Assembly: GCF_020991365.1 (NCBI RefSeq)
Contig: NZ_JAJLRA010000006.1
Coordinates: 124,001-188,000 of the forward strand
Origin: Streptacidiphilus sp. ASG 303
GTDB lineage: Bacteria > Actinomycetota > Actinomycetes > Streptomycetales > Streptomycetaceae
Length of the DNA stretch: 64,000 nt
Reading direction: 5' to 3'
Made by a program: the position numbers and the translations under genes. Positions within the stretch are counted from its first letter, which is position 1; the number at the start of each line of letters is the position of its first letter. A model generated the notes under the pieces. The model was not told where the DNA came from. It saw nothing but the letters and a program-made list of their open reading frames with translations, and made no database searches. Positions 42,941 through 52,418 of this stretch are shown in pieces.

Positions 42941-42951
42941 CCACTAGCATC
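42941..42951 (+). promoter_or_regulatory. Promoter block CCACTAGCATC of protease gene 2
   Basis: Identical to the block before copy 1, with TTGACC 26 nt upstream of TAGCAT. The shared element suggests that one regulator or sigma factor controls both genes. Confidence 0.5.
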
Positions 42952-43061
42952 TGCCTGTCGGACGTGAGTGCCGTGATCGAACCTTCGATCGGCAGCCTGC
43001 CGACTGATCCGTGCGGACGCCCTCAGGGGGAGGGCGTCGCCTCTCTCCCACAGGAGAATCA

Positions 43062-44843
43062 GTGAATCCTGCTCAGCGCGGGTCCGGCATGCGCCGGACC
43101 CGCCGGAACAGACTCGCCACCGTCGCCCTCGCGACGACGCTGGCGACCGGCGGCGTTGCCGCCGTCAGCGACGCGTGGGCCGGGACCACCCTCCCGGCGG
43201 ACGCGTCCACCACGGGGACCCTCGGAACCCCGGCCAAGGCCGGGCAGAGCCGCACCGACGGCTCCTCGCTCGCCGCGCGCCTCCGCGCCGCCGCCCGCAA
43301 GGGCGTCGTCGGCAGCGGCCGCCCCGGTGCCCCGAAGCTGCCGACGGGGGGCATCAGCCGCATCATCGGCGGCACCCCGATCTCCATCGGCAGCGCTCCC
43401 TCCATGGTGCAGCTGTGGTACCTGCTCGACGACGGCACCGCGATGTTCTGCGGCGGCACGCTCGTCGCGCCGGACAAGGTGCTCACCGCCGCCCACTGCG
43501 TCGCCGGCCTCGACTGGAAGTCGAACGGCCTCGTGTTCTACGGCACCTCCACCCTCGCCGACCCGAACGCCACCCCGGTGGGCGTGTGGCGGCAGTGGAG
43601 CCACCCGTCCTTCCACGGCAACACCCAGGACGACCTCGGCAACGACGTTGCGGTCCTCACCCTGGACCAGCCGGTCCGGATGCCGACCACCAAGCTGGTC
43701 GCCGCCGGCGACACCGCCTCGTACGCGCCCGGCACCACGGGCACCGTCTACGGCTGGGGTCTGACGACGGGCGCCGACGACCCCAACGCCGACCTGTCGC
43801 CGCAGCTGCGCCGGGCGACCCTGCCGGTCGTCTCCGACTCGGCCTGCGCCACCGCCATGAACAGCCTGCCGGACACCAAGGGCTACTTCGCGGCGGGCAA
43901 GATGTTCTGCGCGGGCAAGCCGGCCAGCGGCACCACCGCCGGCACGCTCAGCAGCTGCCACGGCGACTCCGGCGGTCCGCTGGTGGTCAACGGCCGCATC
44001 GCCGGCATCGTCTCCTGGGGCGCGCCGGACTGCGTGGAGAAGGGCGGGTACAGCGTCTTCACCAAGCTGAGCGCCTACACCGCCACCGCGCTGGAGCGCA
44101 TCACCGACACCGACTTCACGGGCGACGGCAAGGCCGACCTGCTGGTGCGCACCTCCAGCGGCCAGGGCTACGTCTACGAGGGCGCCACGATGCGCTACCG
44201 GGCCTCCACGGGCACCGGCTGGAACAGCTTCAACAAGGTCCTGCAGACCGACCTCGACCGGGACGGCGTCAACGACCTGATCGAGCGCGGCACCAACGGC
44301 TCCCTGTACCGCGAGTACTGGACGGGCAGCGACTGGACCGTGGCCAGGCTCGCCACCGGCTGGGGCACGGTGCGCCAGATCGTCACGCCCGGCGACCTGA
44401 CCGGCGACTACCTGCCGGACCTGCTCACCGTCGACAGCGCGGGCAAGGTCTGGGTGTACCCGGGCAAGGGCAACGGCTCCTTCGGCTCCCGCTTCCAGGT
44501 CGGCTCCGGCCTGCAGGGCCTGAGCCAGCTGGTGGGCCACGGCGACTTCACCGGCGACGGGAAGGCCGACCTGGTGGGCCGCACCTCCGCCGGCGCGCTC
44601 TACCTGTGGCCGGGTGCCGGCAACGGCAAGTTCGGCGCCCGCAGGACCCTGAGCAGCAGCGGCTTCAAGTCCGCCAACGCGCTGGCCGCGGTGGGCGACG
44701 TCAACAACGACGGCCACGCCGACCTGCTGATCCGCTTCACCAGCGGATACCTGTACCTGTACCCGGGCAAGGGCAACGGGTACTTCGGCGCCAAGATCCA
44801 GATGGGCACCGGCAGCTTCGGCTCCTACACCCTCCTCGGCTGA
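43062..44843 (+). CDS. Secreted trypsin-like protease with FG-GAP/VCBS repeats (copy 2)
   Basis: A 593-aa tandem paralogue of copy 1. The signal sequence ends near VSDAWA. IIGGTPISIGS begins the S1 domain, with His145 (LTAAHCVAG), Asp195 (NDVAVLTLD) and Ser303 (CHGDSGGPL) in place. The C-terminal repeats (DFTGDGKADLL, DLDRDGVNDLI, DLTGDYLPDLL, DVNNDGHADLL) follow. The DNA for the repeat domain is far closer to copy 1 than the N-terminal part; one 86-nt stretch is identical. GTG 43062 follows CAGGAGAATCA. Confidence 0.92.
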   Translation: MNPAQRGSGMRRTRRNRLATVALATTLATGGVAAVSDAWAGTTLPADASTTGTLGTPAKAGQSRTDGSSLAARLRAAARKGVVGSGRPGAPKLPTGGISRIIGGTPISIGSAPSMVQLWYLLDDGTAMFCGGTLVAPDKVLTAAHCVAGLDWKSNGLVFYGTSTLADPNATPVGVWRQWSHPSFHGNTQDDLGNDVAVLTLDQPVRMPTTKLVAAGDTASYAPGTTGTVYGWGLTTGADDPNADLSPQLRRATLPVVSDSACATAMNSLPDTKGYFAAGKMFCAGKPASGTTAGTLSSCHGDSGGPLVVNGRIAGIVSWGAPDCVEKGGYSVFTKLSAYTATALERITDTDFTGDGKADLLVRTSSGQGYVYEGATMRYRASTGTGWNSFNKVLQTDLDRDGVNDLIERGTNGSLYREYWTGSDWTVARLATGWGTVRQIVTPGDLTGDYLPDLLTVDSAGKVWVYPGKGNGSFGSRFQVGSGLQGLSQLVGHGDFTGDGKADLVGRTSAGALYLWPGAGNGKFGARRTLSSSGFKSANALAAVGDVNNDGHADLLIRFTSGYLYLYPGKGNGYFGAKIQMGTGSFGSYTLLG

Positions 44844-44883
44844 TCCGGGCCCCGGCCGGTCCGGGACCCGCGGCACGGCCGCG

Positions 44884-44915
44884 ACGGCTGCCGACACGAC
44901 TGCTCCGGCAGCCGT
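44884..44915 (+). terminator. Hairpin after protease gene 2
   Basis: ACGGCTGCCG (44884-44893) pairs with CGGCAGCCGT (44906-44915). An alternative stem GCCGACACG/CGTGTCGGC overlaps it, so two exclusive folds are possible. It is a probable terminator before the LCP gene. Confidence 0.5.
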
Positions 44916-45071
44916 GTCGGCGGCCGTTCCGCTGCCGCCCCCCTTATGCTCGATATCCACCCATCGGGTGCATTGCGGGCGAAAAGGGAACCGCGGAGGA
45001 GGCGCAGGACGTCCCACCCCCGAGCACTCCCGCGCACGTGCGGGCGGCGTACCGAGGACGGACCCAGCACC

Positions 45072-46532
45072 ATGGCCGAGCAGCGGAAGGACCAGCCGCC
45101 GACCCCCTCCGGGAGACCCGGCCGCCGCGGCCTGCGGACGGCCGGCCTGGCGCTCGCCGCCGTGCTCCTGGCCGGCGCCGGATTCGGCGGCTTCGCGTAC
45201 TGGAAGCTCAACCGCAACATCACCGGTGTCGACGTCGACTCCCTCCTCGGCAGGGCCAGGCCGCCCGCGTCCACCAACGGCGACTTCAACATCCTGCTGC
45301 TCGGCTCCGACTCGCGCGCCGGGGCCAACCACGCCAAGGCCGGCGGCTCCGACGACGGCACCGCCCGCTCGGACACGGCGATGGTCGTGCACGTCGAGCG
45401 CGACCACCGGCACGCCTCCGTGGTGTCCGTGCCCCGCGACGCCCTGGTCGACCGCCCCGCGTGCACCAGGCCCGACGGCACCGTCGTGCCGGCCGCCCCT
45501 CGCACCATGTTCAACAGCGCCTTCGAGGTCGGCGGCGCCGCCTGCGCGGTGAAGACGGTGGAGGACCTGTCCGGGCTGCGGATGGACCACTTCGTGGAGA
45601 TCGACTTCGCCGGTTTCGCGGCCTTCGTCGACGCCATCGGAGGCGTCGACGTCACCACCACGGTCGACATCAGCGACCGGCAGAGCCACCTCACCCTGCC
45701 CCGCGGCACCCACCACCTGGGCGGCGACCAGGCCCTGGCCTTCGTCCGCACCCGGCACGGCGTCGGCGACGGCAGCGACCTGGGCCGGATGGAGCTCCAG
45801 CAGCAGATGGTGCGGTCGATCCTGGCCCGGGCGAGGAGCGCCGGCCTGCTCACCGACCCGGTCAGGCTCTACCGGGTCGCCGACACCCTCACCCGGTCCG
45901 TCACCGCCGACACCGACCTGGCGTCCGTCAACGCCCTGGTCGGGCTCTCCCAGACGCTCAGGCACCTCGGTCCCGGCGACCTCTCCCTCGCCACCATGCC
46001 GGTCCGCCGCGCGCCCGCCGACCCCAACCGGGTGGTGGCGGACGAGCCGCTGGCGGGGAGGCTCTGGGCGGCCCTCAAGGACGACCGGCCCATCCCGCCG
46101 GAGGTGCTGCGGCGGCAGCCCGCCAACCCGGCGACCTCCGTGCCGCGGCCCGCGTCCGCCGCCCCGTCGGCGCCCGGTGCGTCCTCGCACGCCTCCCCCG
46201 CGCACGTGCCCTCCGCGCACGTGCGGCCGTCCCCCGCGCACCCGTCGCCGGCCCGCACGGCCCCGGCCCGGGCCGCCGCCACGGCGCACCCCGGCGCCGG
46301 CCGCACCCACCGGCCCGCGCACCGCCCGGAGCCGGCCCGCGCCGCCCCCGACGCGCCCGGCGCACCCGGTCCGGCGGAGGCCGGTCCGCCCCCGTCCGGC
46401 CAGTCCGCCCCCGACCGGCCCTCCCTCGGCCGGCCCGCGGACGCCTCGCTCCCGTCCGACCCCCCGCCGGACGACCCCGCCCTGCCGGACCCCGTCGATC
46501 CGGCCGCCCTGCGGGCGTACCCGGACCGCTGA
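45072..46532 (+). CDS. LytR-CpsA-Psr (LCP) family glycopolymer ligase
   Basis: A 486-aa membrane-anchored protein. One helix ([20 protein letters not shown], about residues 22-45) precedes the extracellular LCP domain: [41 protein letters not shown] and the arginine-containing [23 protein letters not shown] enzymes transfer wall glycopolymers from undecaprenyl phosphate to peptidoglycan. The last 130 residues are a Pro/Ala tail. ATG 45072 is chosen because the LCP-type N-terminus starts there; the frame is open from 44946. A TTATGCT box lies at about 44943. Confidence 0.9.
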   Translation: MAEQRKDQPPTPSGRPGRRGLRTAGLALAAVLLAGAGFGGFAYWKLNRNITGVDVDSLLGRARPPASTNGDFNILLLGSDSRAGANHAKAGGSDDGTARSDTAMVVHVERDHRHASVVSVPRDALVDRPACTRPDGTVVPAAPRTMFNSAFEVGGAACAVKTVEDLSGLRMDHFVEIDFAGFAAFVDAIGGVDVTTTVDISDRQSHLTLPRGTHHLGGDQALAFVRTRHGVGDGSDLGRMELQQQMVRSILARARSAGLLTDPVRLYRVADTLTRSVTADTDLASVNALVGLSQTLRHLGPGDLSLATMPVRRAPADPNRVVADEPLAGRLWAALKDDRPIPPEVLRRQPANPATSVPRPASAAPSAPGASSHASPAHVPSAHVRPSPAHPSPARTAPARAAATAHPGAGRTHRPAHRPEPARAAPDAPGAPGPAEAGPPPSGQSAPDRPSLGRPADASLPSDPPPDDPALPDPVDPAALRAYPDR

Positions 46533-46731
46533 CCCCCGCCGCGCCCCGGTGCGGCCCCCCGGGCCGGCGTCCCGTGGCGGCGCCCCGGGGCGGGGGCCGC
46601 GGCAGGAATACCGGGGGCCCCGCCCCGGTTTGGGAAGATGCAGCCGGTCCTGGCAGACTGGTACGTCGGTCCCGGTTCACGCACGGCACCAGCCGTACGA
46701 CCCGGTGCCCTCCCGATCACTAGGAGAACCC

Positions 46732-46953
46732 TTGAAGCGCGACATCCACCCCGAGTACGTCGTCACGCAGGTGACCTGCACCTGCGGTGCCGAGTTCACC
46801 ACGCGCAGCACCGCCAAGGACGGCGTCATCCGTGCCGACGTCTGCTCGCAGTGCCACCCCTTCTACACCGGCAAGCAGAAGATCCTCGACACCGGCGGCC
46901 GCGTCGCCCGCTTCGAGGCCCGCTTCGGCAAGCAGCACGCCGTCAAGAAGTAG
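46732..46953 (+). CDS. rpmE: 50S ribosomal protein L31
   Basis: A 73-aa zinc-binding (C+) form of L31: CTCGAEF provides two Cys and [10 protein letters not shown] two more, with the usual [13 protein letters not shown] end. It sits on the large subunit and bridges to the small one. The start is TTG 46732 behind AGGAGAACCC. Zinc-starved streptomycetes replace this form with a Cys-less paralogue; none is in the window. It precedes prfA by 209 nt, as in other actinobacteria. Confidence 0.93.
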   Translation: MKRDIHPEYVVTQVTCTCGAEFTTRSTAKDGVIRADVCSQCHPFYTGKQKILDTGGRVARFEARFGKQHAVKK

Positions 46954-47162
46954 CGACCTCTCGGCGCCGGCCGGGCGCCCCCGCAGCCTCGCGCTGCCGG
47001 GGCCTGCCCGACCGGCGCCGTTCGCGTCCCCCACGCCCCGCAGCACACCGCACCGCGCACCGCACCACCAGCGCACCGCACCCCAGCACACCGCACGGCG
47101 GAGACCGCACGGCGGACCACCCCCACCGCAGGACGCCGGCCCCCGGGAAGAAGGCCCCACCC

Positions 47163-48239
47163 ATGTTCGAGGCAGTCGAGGAGCTCCTCACCGAGCACGC
47201 CGTCCTCGAGGAGAGGCTGGCCGACCCGTCGGTCCACGCCGACCAGGCCAACGCCCGGAAGCTGTCCAAGCGCTACGCCGAGCTCACCCCGATCACCCAG
47301 GTCTACCGCGCCTGGCGGCAGACCGGCGACGACATCGCCACCGCCCGCGAGCTCGCCGCCGACGACCCGGACTTCGCCGCCGAGGTCAAGGAGCTGGAGC
47401 ACCAGCGCGAGGAGCTCACCGAGCGCCTGCGGCTGCTGCTGGTCCCGCGCGACCCCAGCGACGACAAGGACGTGATCCTGGAGGTCAAGGCCGGCGAGGG
47501 CGGCGAGGAGTCGGCCCTGTTCGCCGGCGACCTGCTGCGGATGTACCTGCGGTACGCCGAGCGGGTCGGCTGGAAGACCGAGATCATCGACGCCAACGCC
47601 TCCGACCTCGGCGGCTACAAGGACGTCCAGGTCGCCGTGAAGACGCGGGGCGCCACCGAGCCCGGCCAGGGCGTCTGGGCCCGGCTGAAGTACGAGGGCG
47701 GCGTCCACCGGGTGCAGCGGGTGCCCGCGACCGAGTCGCAGGGCCGCATCCACACCTCCGCCGCCGGCGTGCTGGTCACCCCGGAGGCGGAGGAGGTCGA
47801 GGTCGAGATCGGCCCCAACGACCTGCGGATCGACGTCTACCGCTCGTCCGGCCCCGGCGGCCAGTCGGTCAACACCACCGACTCCGCGGTGCGCATCACC
47901 CACCTGCCCAGCGGCATCGTGGTCTCCTGCCAGAACGAGAAGAGCCAGCTCCAGAACAAGGAGCAGGCCATGCGGATCCTGCGCTCCCGGCTGCTGGCCG
48001 CCGCCCAGGAGGAGGCCGAGCGCGAGGCGTCCGACGCCCGCCGCAGCCAGGTCCGCACGGTGGACCGCTCCGAGCGCATCCGCACCTACAACTTCCCGGA
48101 GAACCGCATCTCGGACCACCGGGTGGGCTACAAGGCGTACAACTTGGACCAGGTGCTCGACGGGGACCTGGACGCCGTGATCCAGTCCTGCGTGGACGCC
48201 GACGCCGCGGCCAAGCTCGCCGTGGCCCAGGAGAGCTGA
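47163..48239 (+). CDS. prfA: Peptide chain release factor 1
   Basis: A 358-aa RF1 that recognises UAA and UAG. The GGQ loop is GPGGQSVNT (Gly232-Gly233-Gln234), and the PxT codon-recognition motif is present as [16 protein letters not shown] 47163 is preceded by GGAAGAAGG. It is followed by prmC, whose product methylates the GGQ glutamine, after 69 nt. In this GC-rich genome most stops are TGA, read by RF2. Confidence 0.95.
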   Translation: MFEAVEELLTEHAVLEERLADPSVHADQANARKLSKRYAELTPITQVYRAWRQTGDDIATARELAADDPDFAAEVKELEHQREELTERLRLLLVPRDPSDDKDVILEVKAGEGGEESALFAGDLLRMYLRYAERVGWKTEIIDANASDLGGYKDVQVAVKTRGATEPGQGVWARLKYEGGVHRVQRVPATESQGRIHTSAAGVLVTPEAEEVEVEIGPNDLRIDVYRSSGPGGQSVNTTDSAVRITHLPSGIVVSCQNEKSQLQNKEQAMRILRSRLLAAAQEEAEREASDARRSQVRTVDRSERIRTYNFPENRISDHRVGYKAYNLDQVLDGDLDAVIQSCVDADAAAKLAVAQES

Positions 48240-48308
48240 CCGCCGCAGCTCCGGGGCACCGGACGCCGCCCGCACACCGTGAAGCCGCAACACCCTGAAG
48301 GGGGCCGG

Positions 48309-49175
48309 ATGAACCTGCTGCTCGCCGAGGTGGCCCAGGCCACCCAGCGGCTGGCCGCGGCCGGCGTGCCGTCGCCGCGGTTCGACGCCGAGGAGCTCGC
48401 CGCGCACATCCACGGCGTCAAGCGCGGCCGGCTGCACACCGTCCCCGACGCCGACTTCGACGCCCGGTACTGGGAGGCGGTGGCCCGGCGCGAGGCGCGC
48501 GAGCCGCTGCAGCACATCACCGGCCGCGCCTTCTTCCGCTACCTGGAGCTCCAGGTCGGGCCGGGCGTCTTCGTGCCCCGGCCGGAGACCGAGTCCGTCG
48601 TCGGCTGGGCGATAGACGCCGTCCGGGACATGGACGTCGCCGAACCGCTCGTGGTGGACCTGTGCACCGGCTCCGGCGCCATCGCCCTGGCGATCGCCCA
48701 GGAGGTGCCGCGCAGCACCGTCCACGCCTTCGAGCTGGACGAGGACGCCCTGGTGTGGACGCGCCGCAACGTCGACGCCAGCCCCGACCGGGCCCGGGTC
48801 ACCCTGCACGCGGGCGACGCCACCCGCGCCTTCGAGGACGACCCCTCCTGGAGCGGCCGCTTCGACCTGGTCATCAGCAACCCGCCGTACATCCCGCTCA
48901 CCGAGTGGGAGTACGTCGCCCCCGAGGCCCGCGACCACGACCCGCAGCTGGCGCTCTTCTCCGGCGAGGACGGCCTCACCGCCATCCGCGGCATCGAGCG
49001 GGTCGCCGCCCGGCTGCTGCGGCCCGGCGGCGTGGTCGTCGTCGAGCACGCCGACACCCAGGGCGGCCAGGTCCCGTGGATCTTCAGCGAGGACCGCGGC
49101 TGGACCGACGCCGCCGACCACCGCGACCTCAACAACCGCCCCCGCTTCACCACCGCCCGCAGAGCCGTGCCGTGA
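48309..49175 (+). CDS. prmC: Release factor glutamine methyltransferase
   Basis: A 288-aa SAM-dependent enzyme that methylates the glutamine of the GGQ motif in release factors. The SAM motif is VVDLCTGSGAIALAIAQE and the catalytic motif is LVISNPPYIPL. The N-terminal helical domain binds the release factor. ATG 48309 (MNLLLAEV) follows GAAGGGGGCCGG. The pairing with prfA is conserved in bacteria. Confidence 0.95.
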   Translation: MNLLLAEVAQATQRLAAAGVPSPRFDAEELAAHIHGVKRGRLHTVPDADFDARYWEAVARREAREPLQHITGRAFFRYLELQVGPGVFVPRPETESVVGWAIDAVRDMDVAEPLVVDLCTGSGAIALAIAQEVPRSTVHAFELDEDALVWTRRNVDASPDRARVTLHAGDATRAFEDDPSWSGRFDLVISNPPYIPLTEWEYVAPEARDHDPQLALFSGEDGLTAIRGIERVAARLLRPGGVVVVEHADTQGGQVPWIFSEDRGWTDAADHRDLNNRPRFTTARRAVP

Positions 49176-49283
49176 CCGGCGGGCCGCGCGGGGCCGCCCG
49201 GGCCTGAGCCCGGCCCCCGCCGGCCACCGGCCCCGTGACCCCCGTGACCCCGGCAGGCCCGTGACCCGCCGCCTGCGCCCCCC

Positions 49284-49317
49284 AGCCCATGAACGCGACC
49301 AGCCCATGAACGCGACC
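49284..49317. repeat. Two 17-bp tandem copies before the Sua5 gene
   Basis: AGCCCATGAACGCGACC occurs twice in a row, followed by the start of a third. Each copy contains an ATG in a different frame. It is a recent small duplication in the leader of the threonylcarbamoyl-AMP synthase gene. Confidence 0.8.
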
Positions 49318-49344
49318 AGCCCCGTACGGAAGGGAACCGCACCG

Positions 49345-49992
49345 ATGAGCCGCCGCTACGACTGCGCAGATCCGAGCGACCGGGCGACCGGCCTGCGTGA
49401 GGCGGCCTCCGCCGTCCGCCGCGGTGAGCTGGTGGTGCTCCCCACCGACACGGTGTACGGCCTGGGCGCCGACGCGTTCTCGCCGGACGCCGTCCAGGAC
49501 CTGCTGGCCGCCAAGGGCCGCGGCCGCGCCATGCCCTCGCCGGTCCTGGTCGGCTCCCCGACCACCCTCCACGGGCTGGTCACCGACTTCTCCGAGTCCG
49601 CCTGGGAGCTGGTGGACGCCTTCTGGCCCGGCGGCCTCACCCTCGTCGCCCGCCACCAGCCCTCGCTGCGCTGGGACCTCGGCGACACCCGCGGCACCGT
49701 CGCCGTGCGCATGCCGCTGCACCCGGTCGCCATCGAGCTGCTGAACACCACCGGTCCCATGGCCGTGAGCAGCGCGAACCTCACCGGCGGGCCGTCCCCC
49801 GCCACCTGCGACGAGGCCGAGGGCCAGCTCGGCGACTCGGTGTCGGTCTACCTCGACGGCGGCCGCGCGGAGCACGCCGTGCCCTCCTCCATCGTCGACG
49901 TCACCGGCAAGGTCCCGGTGCTGCTGCGCGCCGGCGCGGTCAGCGAGGCGCAGCTGCGGGAGGTCGTACCCGACCTGGAGGCCGGCAGTTGA
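49345..49992 (+). CDS. L-threonylcarbamoyladenylate synthase (Sua5/YwlC/YrdC)
   Basis: A 215-aa YrdC-fold enzyme that forms threonylcarbamoyl-AMP from threonine, bicarbonate and ATP for the t6A37 modification of tRNA. Signature blocks are VVLPTDTVYGLGADAF, SPVLVGSP, FWPGGLTLV and SSANLTGGPS. ATG 49345 (MSRRYDCAD) has AGGGAACCG upstream; the frame is open to 49261. It lacks the C-terminal Sua5 extension, so it is the short form. Its stop overlaps the next start. Confidence 0.92.
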   Translation: MSRRYDCADPSDRATGLREAASAVRRGELVVLPTDTVYGLGADAFSPDAVQDLLAAKGRGRAMPSPVLVGSPTTLHGLVTDFSESAWELVDAFWPGGLTLVARHQPSLRWDLGDTRGTVAVRMPLHPVAIELLNTTGPMAVSSANLTGGPSPATCDEAEGQLGDSVSVYLDGGRAEHAVPSSIVDVTGKVPVLLRAGAVSEAQLREVVPDLEAGS

Positions 49993-50783
49993 CGGCCCCC
50001 GACATCCGGACGGCCGACATCCGGACGGCCGACGTCCGGGCGACGGACATCCGGCTGCCCGGCGTCCGGGCCGCCGGCGGCCGCGTACCGGAGGCCCGGA
50101 CGCCCGACGGCCGGACGCCCGGCCGCGCCGCCCTGCCCGCGCAGGGGCGCCCGCACGGCATACCCGTGCCCACCCCGCACGACCGCTTCCGGATCCTCTT
50201 CGTCTGCACCGGCAACATCTGCCGCTCCCCGATCGCCGAGCGCCTCACCCGCCACGGGATCGCCGCCCGCCTGGGCGGCCGCGGCGCCGGGCAGATCGTG
50301 GTGGAGAGCGCCGGCACCTGGGGCCACGAGGGCGCCCCGATGGAGGCCCACGCCGCGACCGTGCTCGGCGAGTACGGCGCCGACCCGGCCGGGTTCGCCG
50401 GCCGCGAGCTGCTGGACGAGCACGTCATCGACGCCGACCTGGTGCTCACGGCCACCCTCGACCACCGCGCCCAGGTGATCTCCATGGGCCACGCGGCCGG
50501 GCTGCGCACCTTCACCCTCAAGGAGTTCACCCGGCTGGTGCGGACGATAGACCCCGCCACCCTCCCCGACCCCCTCCAGGGGGCCGCGGTGGCCGCGCGG
50601 GCCCGCGCCCTGGTCCGCGCCGCCGCGGCGCTGCGCGGCTGGCTGCTCGCCTCCACCCCGGAGGCCGACGAGGTCGACGACCCGTACGGCGCGCCGATCA
50701 GCATGTTCCGCAACTGCGGCGAGGAGATCTACCACGCCATCGACCCCGTGGTCACCGCCCTGACCGGCGTCGCGCTGCCCTGA
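49989..50783 (+). CDS. Low-molecular-weight protein-tyrosine phosphatase with repeat N-terminus
   Basis: The phosphatase domain runs from about residue 65: LFVCTGNICRSPIAERL holds the P-loop Cys73 and Arg, and DEVDDPYGAPISMF supplies the acid Asp. The first 60 residues are a disordered stretch of DIRTA-like pentapeptides. TTG 49989 overlaps the preceding TGA; GTG 50166 is an alternative start that would remove the repeats. Placement between Sua5 and the SHMT-like gene is conserved in streptomycetes. Target proteins are unknown. Confidence 0.88.
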   Translation: MTAPDIRTADIRTADVRATDIRLPGVRAAGGRVPEARTPDGRTPGRAALPAQGRPHGIPVPTPHDRFRILFVCTGNICRSPIAERLTRHGIAARLGGRGAGQIVVESAGTWGHEGAPMEAHAATVLGEYGADPAGFAGRELLDEHVIDADLVLTATLDHRAQVISMGHAAGLRTFTLKEFTRLVRTIDPATLPDPLQGAAVAARARALVRAAAALRGWLLASTPEADEVDDPYGAPISMFRNCGEEIYHAIDPVVTALTGVALP

Positions 50784-51030
50784 GCCGCCGCCTCCGGGCC
50801 CCCGCCGGCCCCCTGCGCGGCCCCGCCGGCCCCCTGCGCAGCCCCGCGTGCACCCCGGGCCCCCCGGCCCCGCGGGCCTCCGGGGCCCTCCGCGGCGCCC
50901 CTCCCGCCCCGCGCCGGTCCGGCCCCGGGGGAGGGCCCGGCCGGCCCCCGCGGCCCGCGACGGCGCGCCGTGCGCCCCCGGCCGTCCTACCCTGGGGGTG
51001 AACCACCTCCGCACCTACCGGAGTCCTGCC

Positions 51031-52311
51031 ATGACGGTCACCGAGCCCCCGCACGCCCCCGCCCGCACGCCGCTCTGGGAGGCCCCGGAGGCCCTGCGCC
51101 GGACCGACCCGCAGATCGCCGACGTGCTCGCGGCCGAGGCCGAGCGGCGGCGCGACTGCCTCCAGCTCCTCGCGGGGGAGAACACCGCCTCCGAGGCCGT
51201 GCTGGCCGCCCTCGCCGGCCCGCTGGCCCACAAGTACGCCGAGGGCTACCCCGGCCGCCGCCACCACACCGGCTGCGCCGCCGCCGACGCCGCCGAGCTC
51301 CTCGCGGTCGAGCGCGCCCGGAACCTCTTCGGCGCCGACCACGCCAACGTGCAGCCCTACACCGGCACCACCGCCATGCTCGCGGCCTACGCGGCGCTGC
51401 TGCGCCCCGGCGACCGGGTGCTGGCCATGTCGCTCCAGCACGGCGGCCACCTCACCGTCGGCTCGCAGGCCAACTTCTCGGGCCGCTGGTTCCAGTTCAC
51501 CGGCTACGGCGTGCGCCGGGACGACGGCCTGATCGACCTGGACCAGGTCCGGGACCTCGCCCGGCGGCACCGGCCCAAGGCGATCGTCGCGGGCTCCATC
51601 ACCTACCCCCGGCACATCGACTGGGCGGCCTTCCGGGAGATCGCCGACGAGGTGGGCGCCTACCTGGTCGCCACCGCCGCCCAGACCCTCGGCCTGGCCG
51701 CCGGGGGAGCGGCGCCCTCACCGGTGCCGTACGCGGACGTCGTCGCCGCGGTCACCCACAAGATGCTGCGCGGCCCGCGCGGCGGTCTGCTGCTCTGCAC
51801 CGCCGAGCTGGCCGAGCGCGTCGACCGCGCCGTCTCCCCGTTCATCCAGGGCGGGCCCTCCATGCACGAGGTCGCCGCGAAGGCGGTCGCCTTCGCCGAG
51901 GCCGCCACGCCCCGCTACCGCGACTACGTCCACGCCGCGGTCGACAACGCCCGCGCGCTGGCCGCCGGCCTCGCCGGGCAGGGCGTGCGCCCCCTCACCG
52001 GCGGCACTGACACCCACCTCGTCACCGCCGACGTCTCCGCGCTCGGCATCACCGGCCGGGAGGCCGAGCGCCGCTGCGCCGCCGCCGGCATCCTGCTCGG
52101 CAAGTGCGCCCTGCCGTACGACACGGCCCCGCCCGCCGAGACCTCCGGACTGCGCCTGGGCACCGGGTGCGTGACCACCGCCGGCCTGGGGGCGGCGGAG
52201 ATGGCGGAGGCGGCCGTCCTGGCCGGACGGGCGCTGCGCACCGCCGACGGGGGCGGCGAACTGGCCGCACGGGTGCGCGAACTGGCACGCGGACCGGTAC
52301 CGAAGCGGTGA
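51031..52311 (+). CDS. Serine hydroxymethyltransferase-like protein with altered active site
   Basis: A 426-aa fold-I PLP protein clearly related to GlyA. KYAEGYPGRRHHTGC, SLQHGGHLTVG, THKMLRGPRGG with PLP Lys244, and LRLGTGCVT are recognisable. Several residues invariant in true GlyA differ: the Asp that contacts the PLP ring and the following His (DMAH) read TAAQ (Thr215, Gln218), and the Ser of ASEN is Gly49. Normal serine-to-glycine chemistry is therefore doubtful. ATG 51031 follows a TACCCT promoter box at about 50988. Its neighbours are a phosphatase and a WecA/MraY-like transferase. Confidence 0.85.
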   Translation: MTVTEPPHAPARTPLWEAPEALRRTDPQIADVLAAEAERRRDCLQLLAGENTASEAVLAALAGPLAHKYAEGYPGRRHHTGCAAADAAELLAVERARNLFGADHANVQPYTGTTAMLAAYAALLRPGDRVLAMSLQHGGHLTVGSQANFSGRWFQFTGYGVRRDDGLIDLDQVRDLARRHRPKAIVAGSITYPRHIDWAAFREIADEVGAYLVATAAQTLGLAAGGAAPSPVPYADVVAAVTHKMLRGPRGGLLLCTAELAERVDRAVSPFIQGGPSMHEVAAKAVAFAEAATPRYRDYVHAAVDNARALAAGLAGQGVRPLTGGTDTHLVTADVSALGITGREAERRCAAAGILLGKCALPYDTAPPAETSGLRLGTGCVTTAGLGAAEMAEAAVLAGRALRTADGGGELAARVRELARGPVPKR

Positions 52312-52418
52312 TACCGGACACCTCCGGGAGCCGCGGTGCACACGCGGGGCGTCCGTCTGAATAAGGTGTGGTGCCGTGGCGGCGGCACCGCCGTCGATGC
52401 GAGGTGGGAGGGCCCCCG

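Noticed and set aside
44884-44915. RNA switch with two alternative stems
   Set aside because: Two stems are possible, but the position after a stop codon and the short length fit a simple terminator better.
46863-49307. Minus-strand frame of 814 codons
   Set aside because: It is antisense to rpmE, prfA and prmC and has no recognisable domain.
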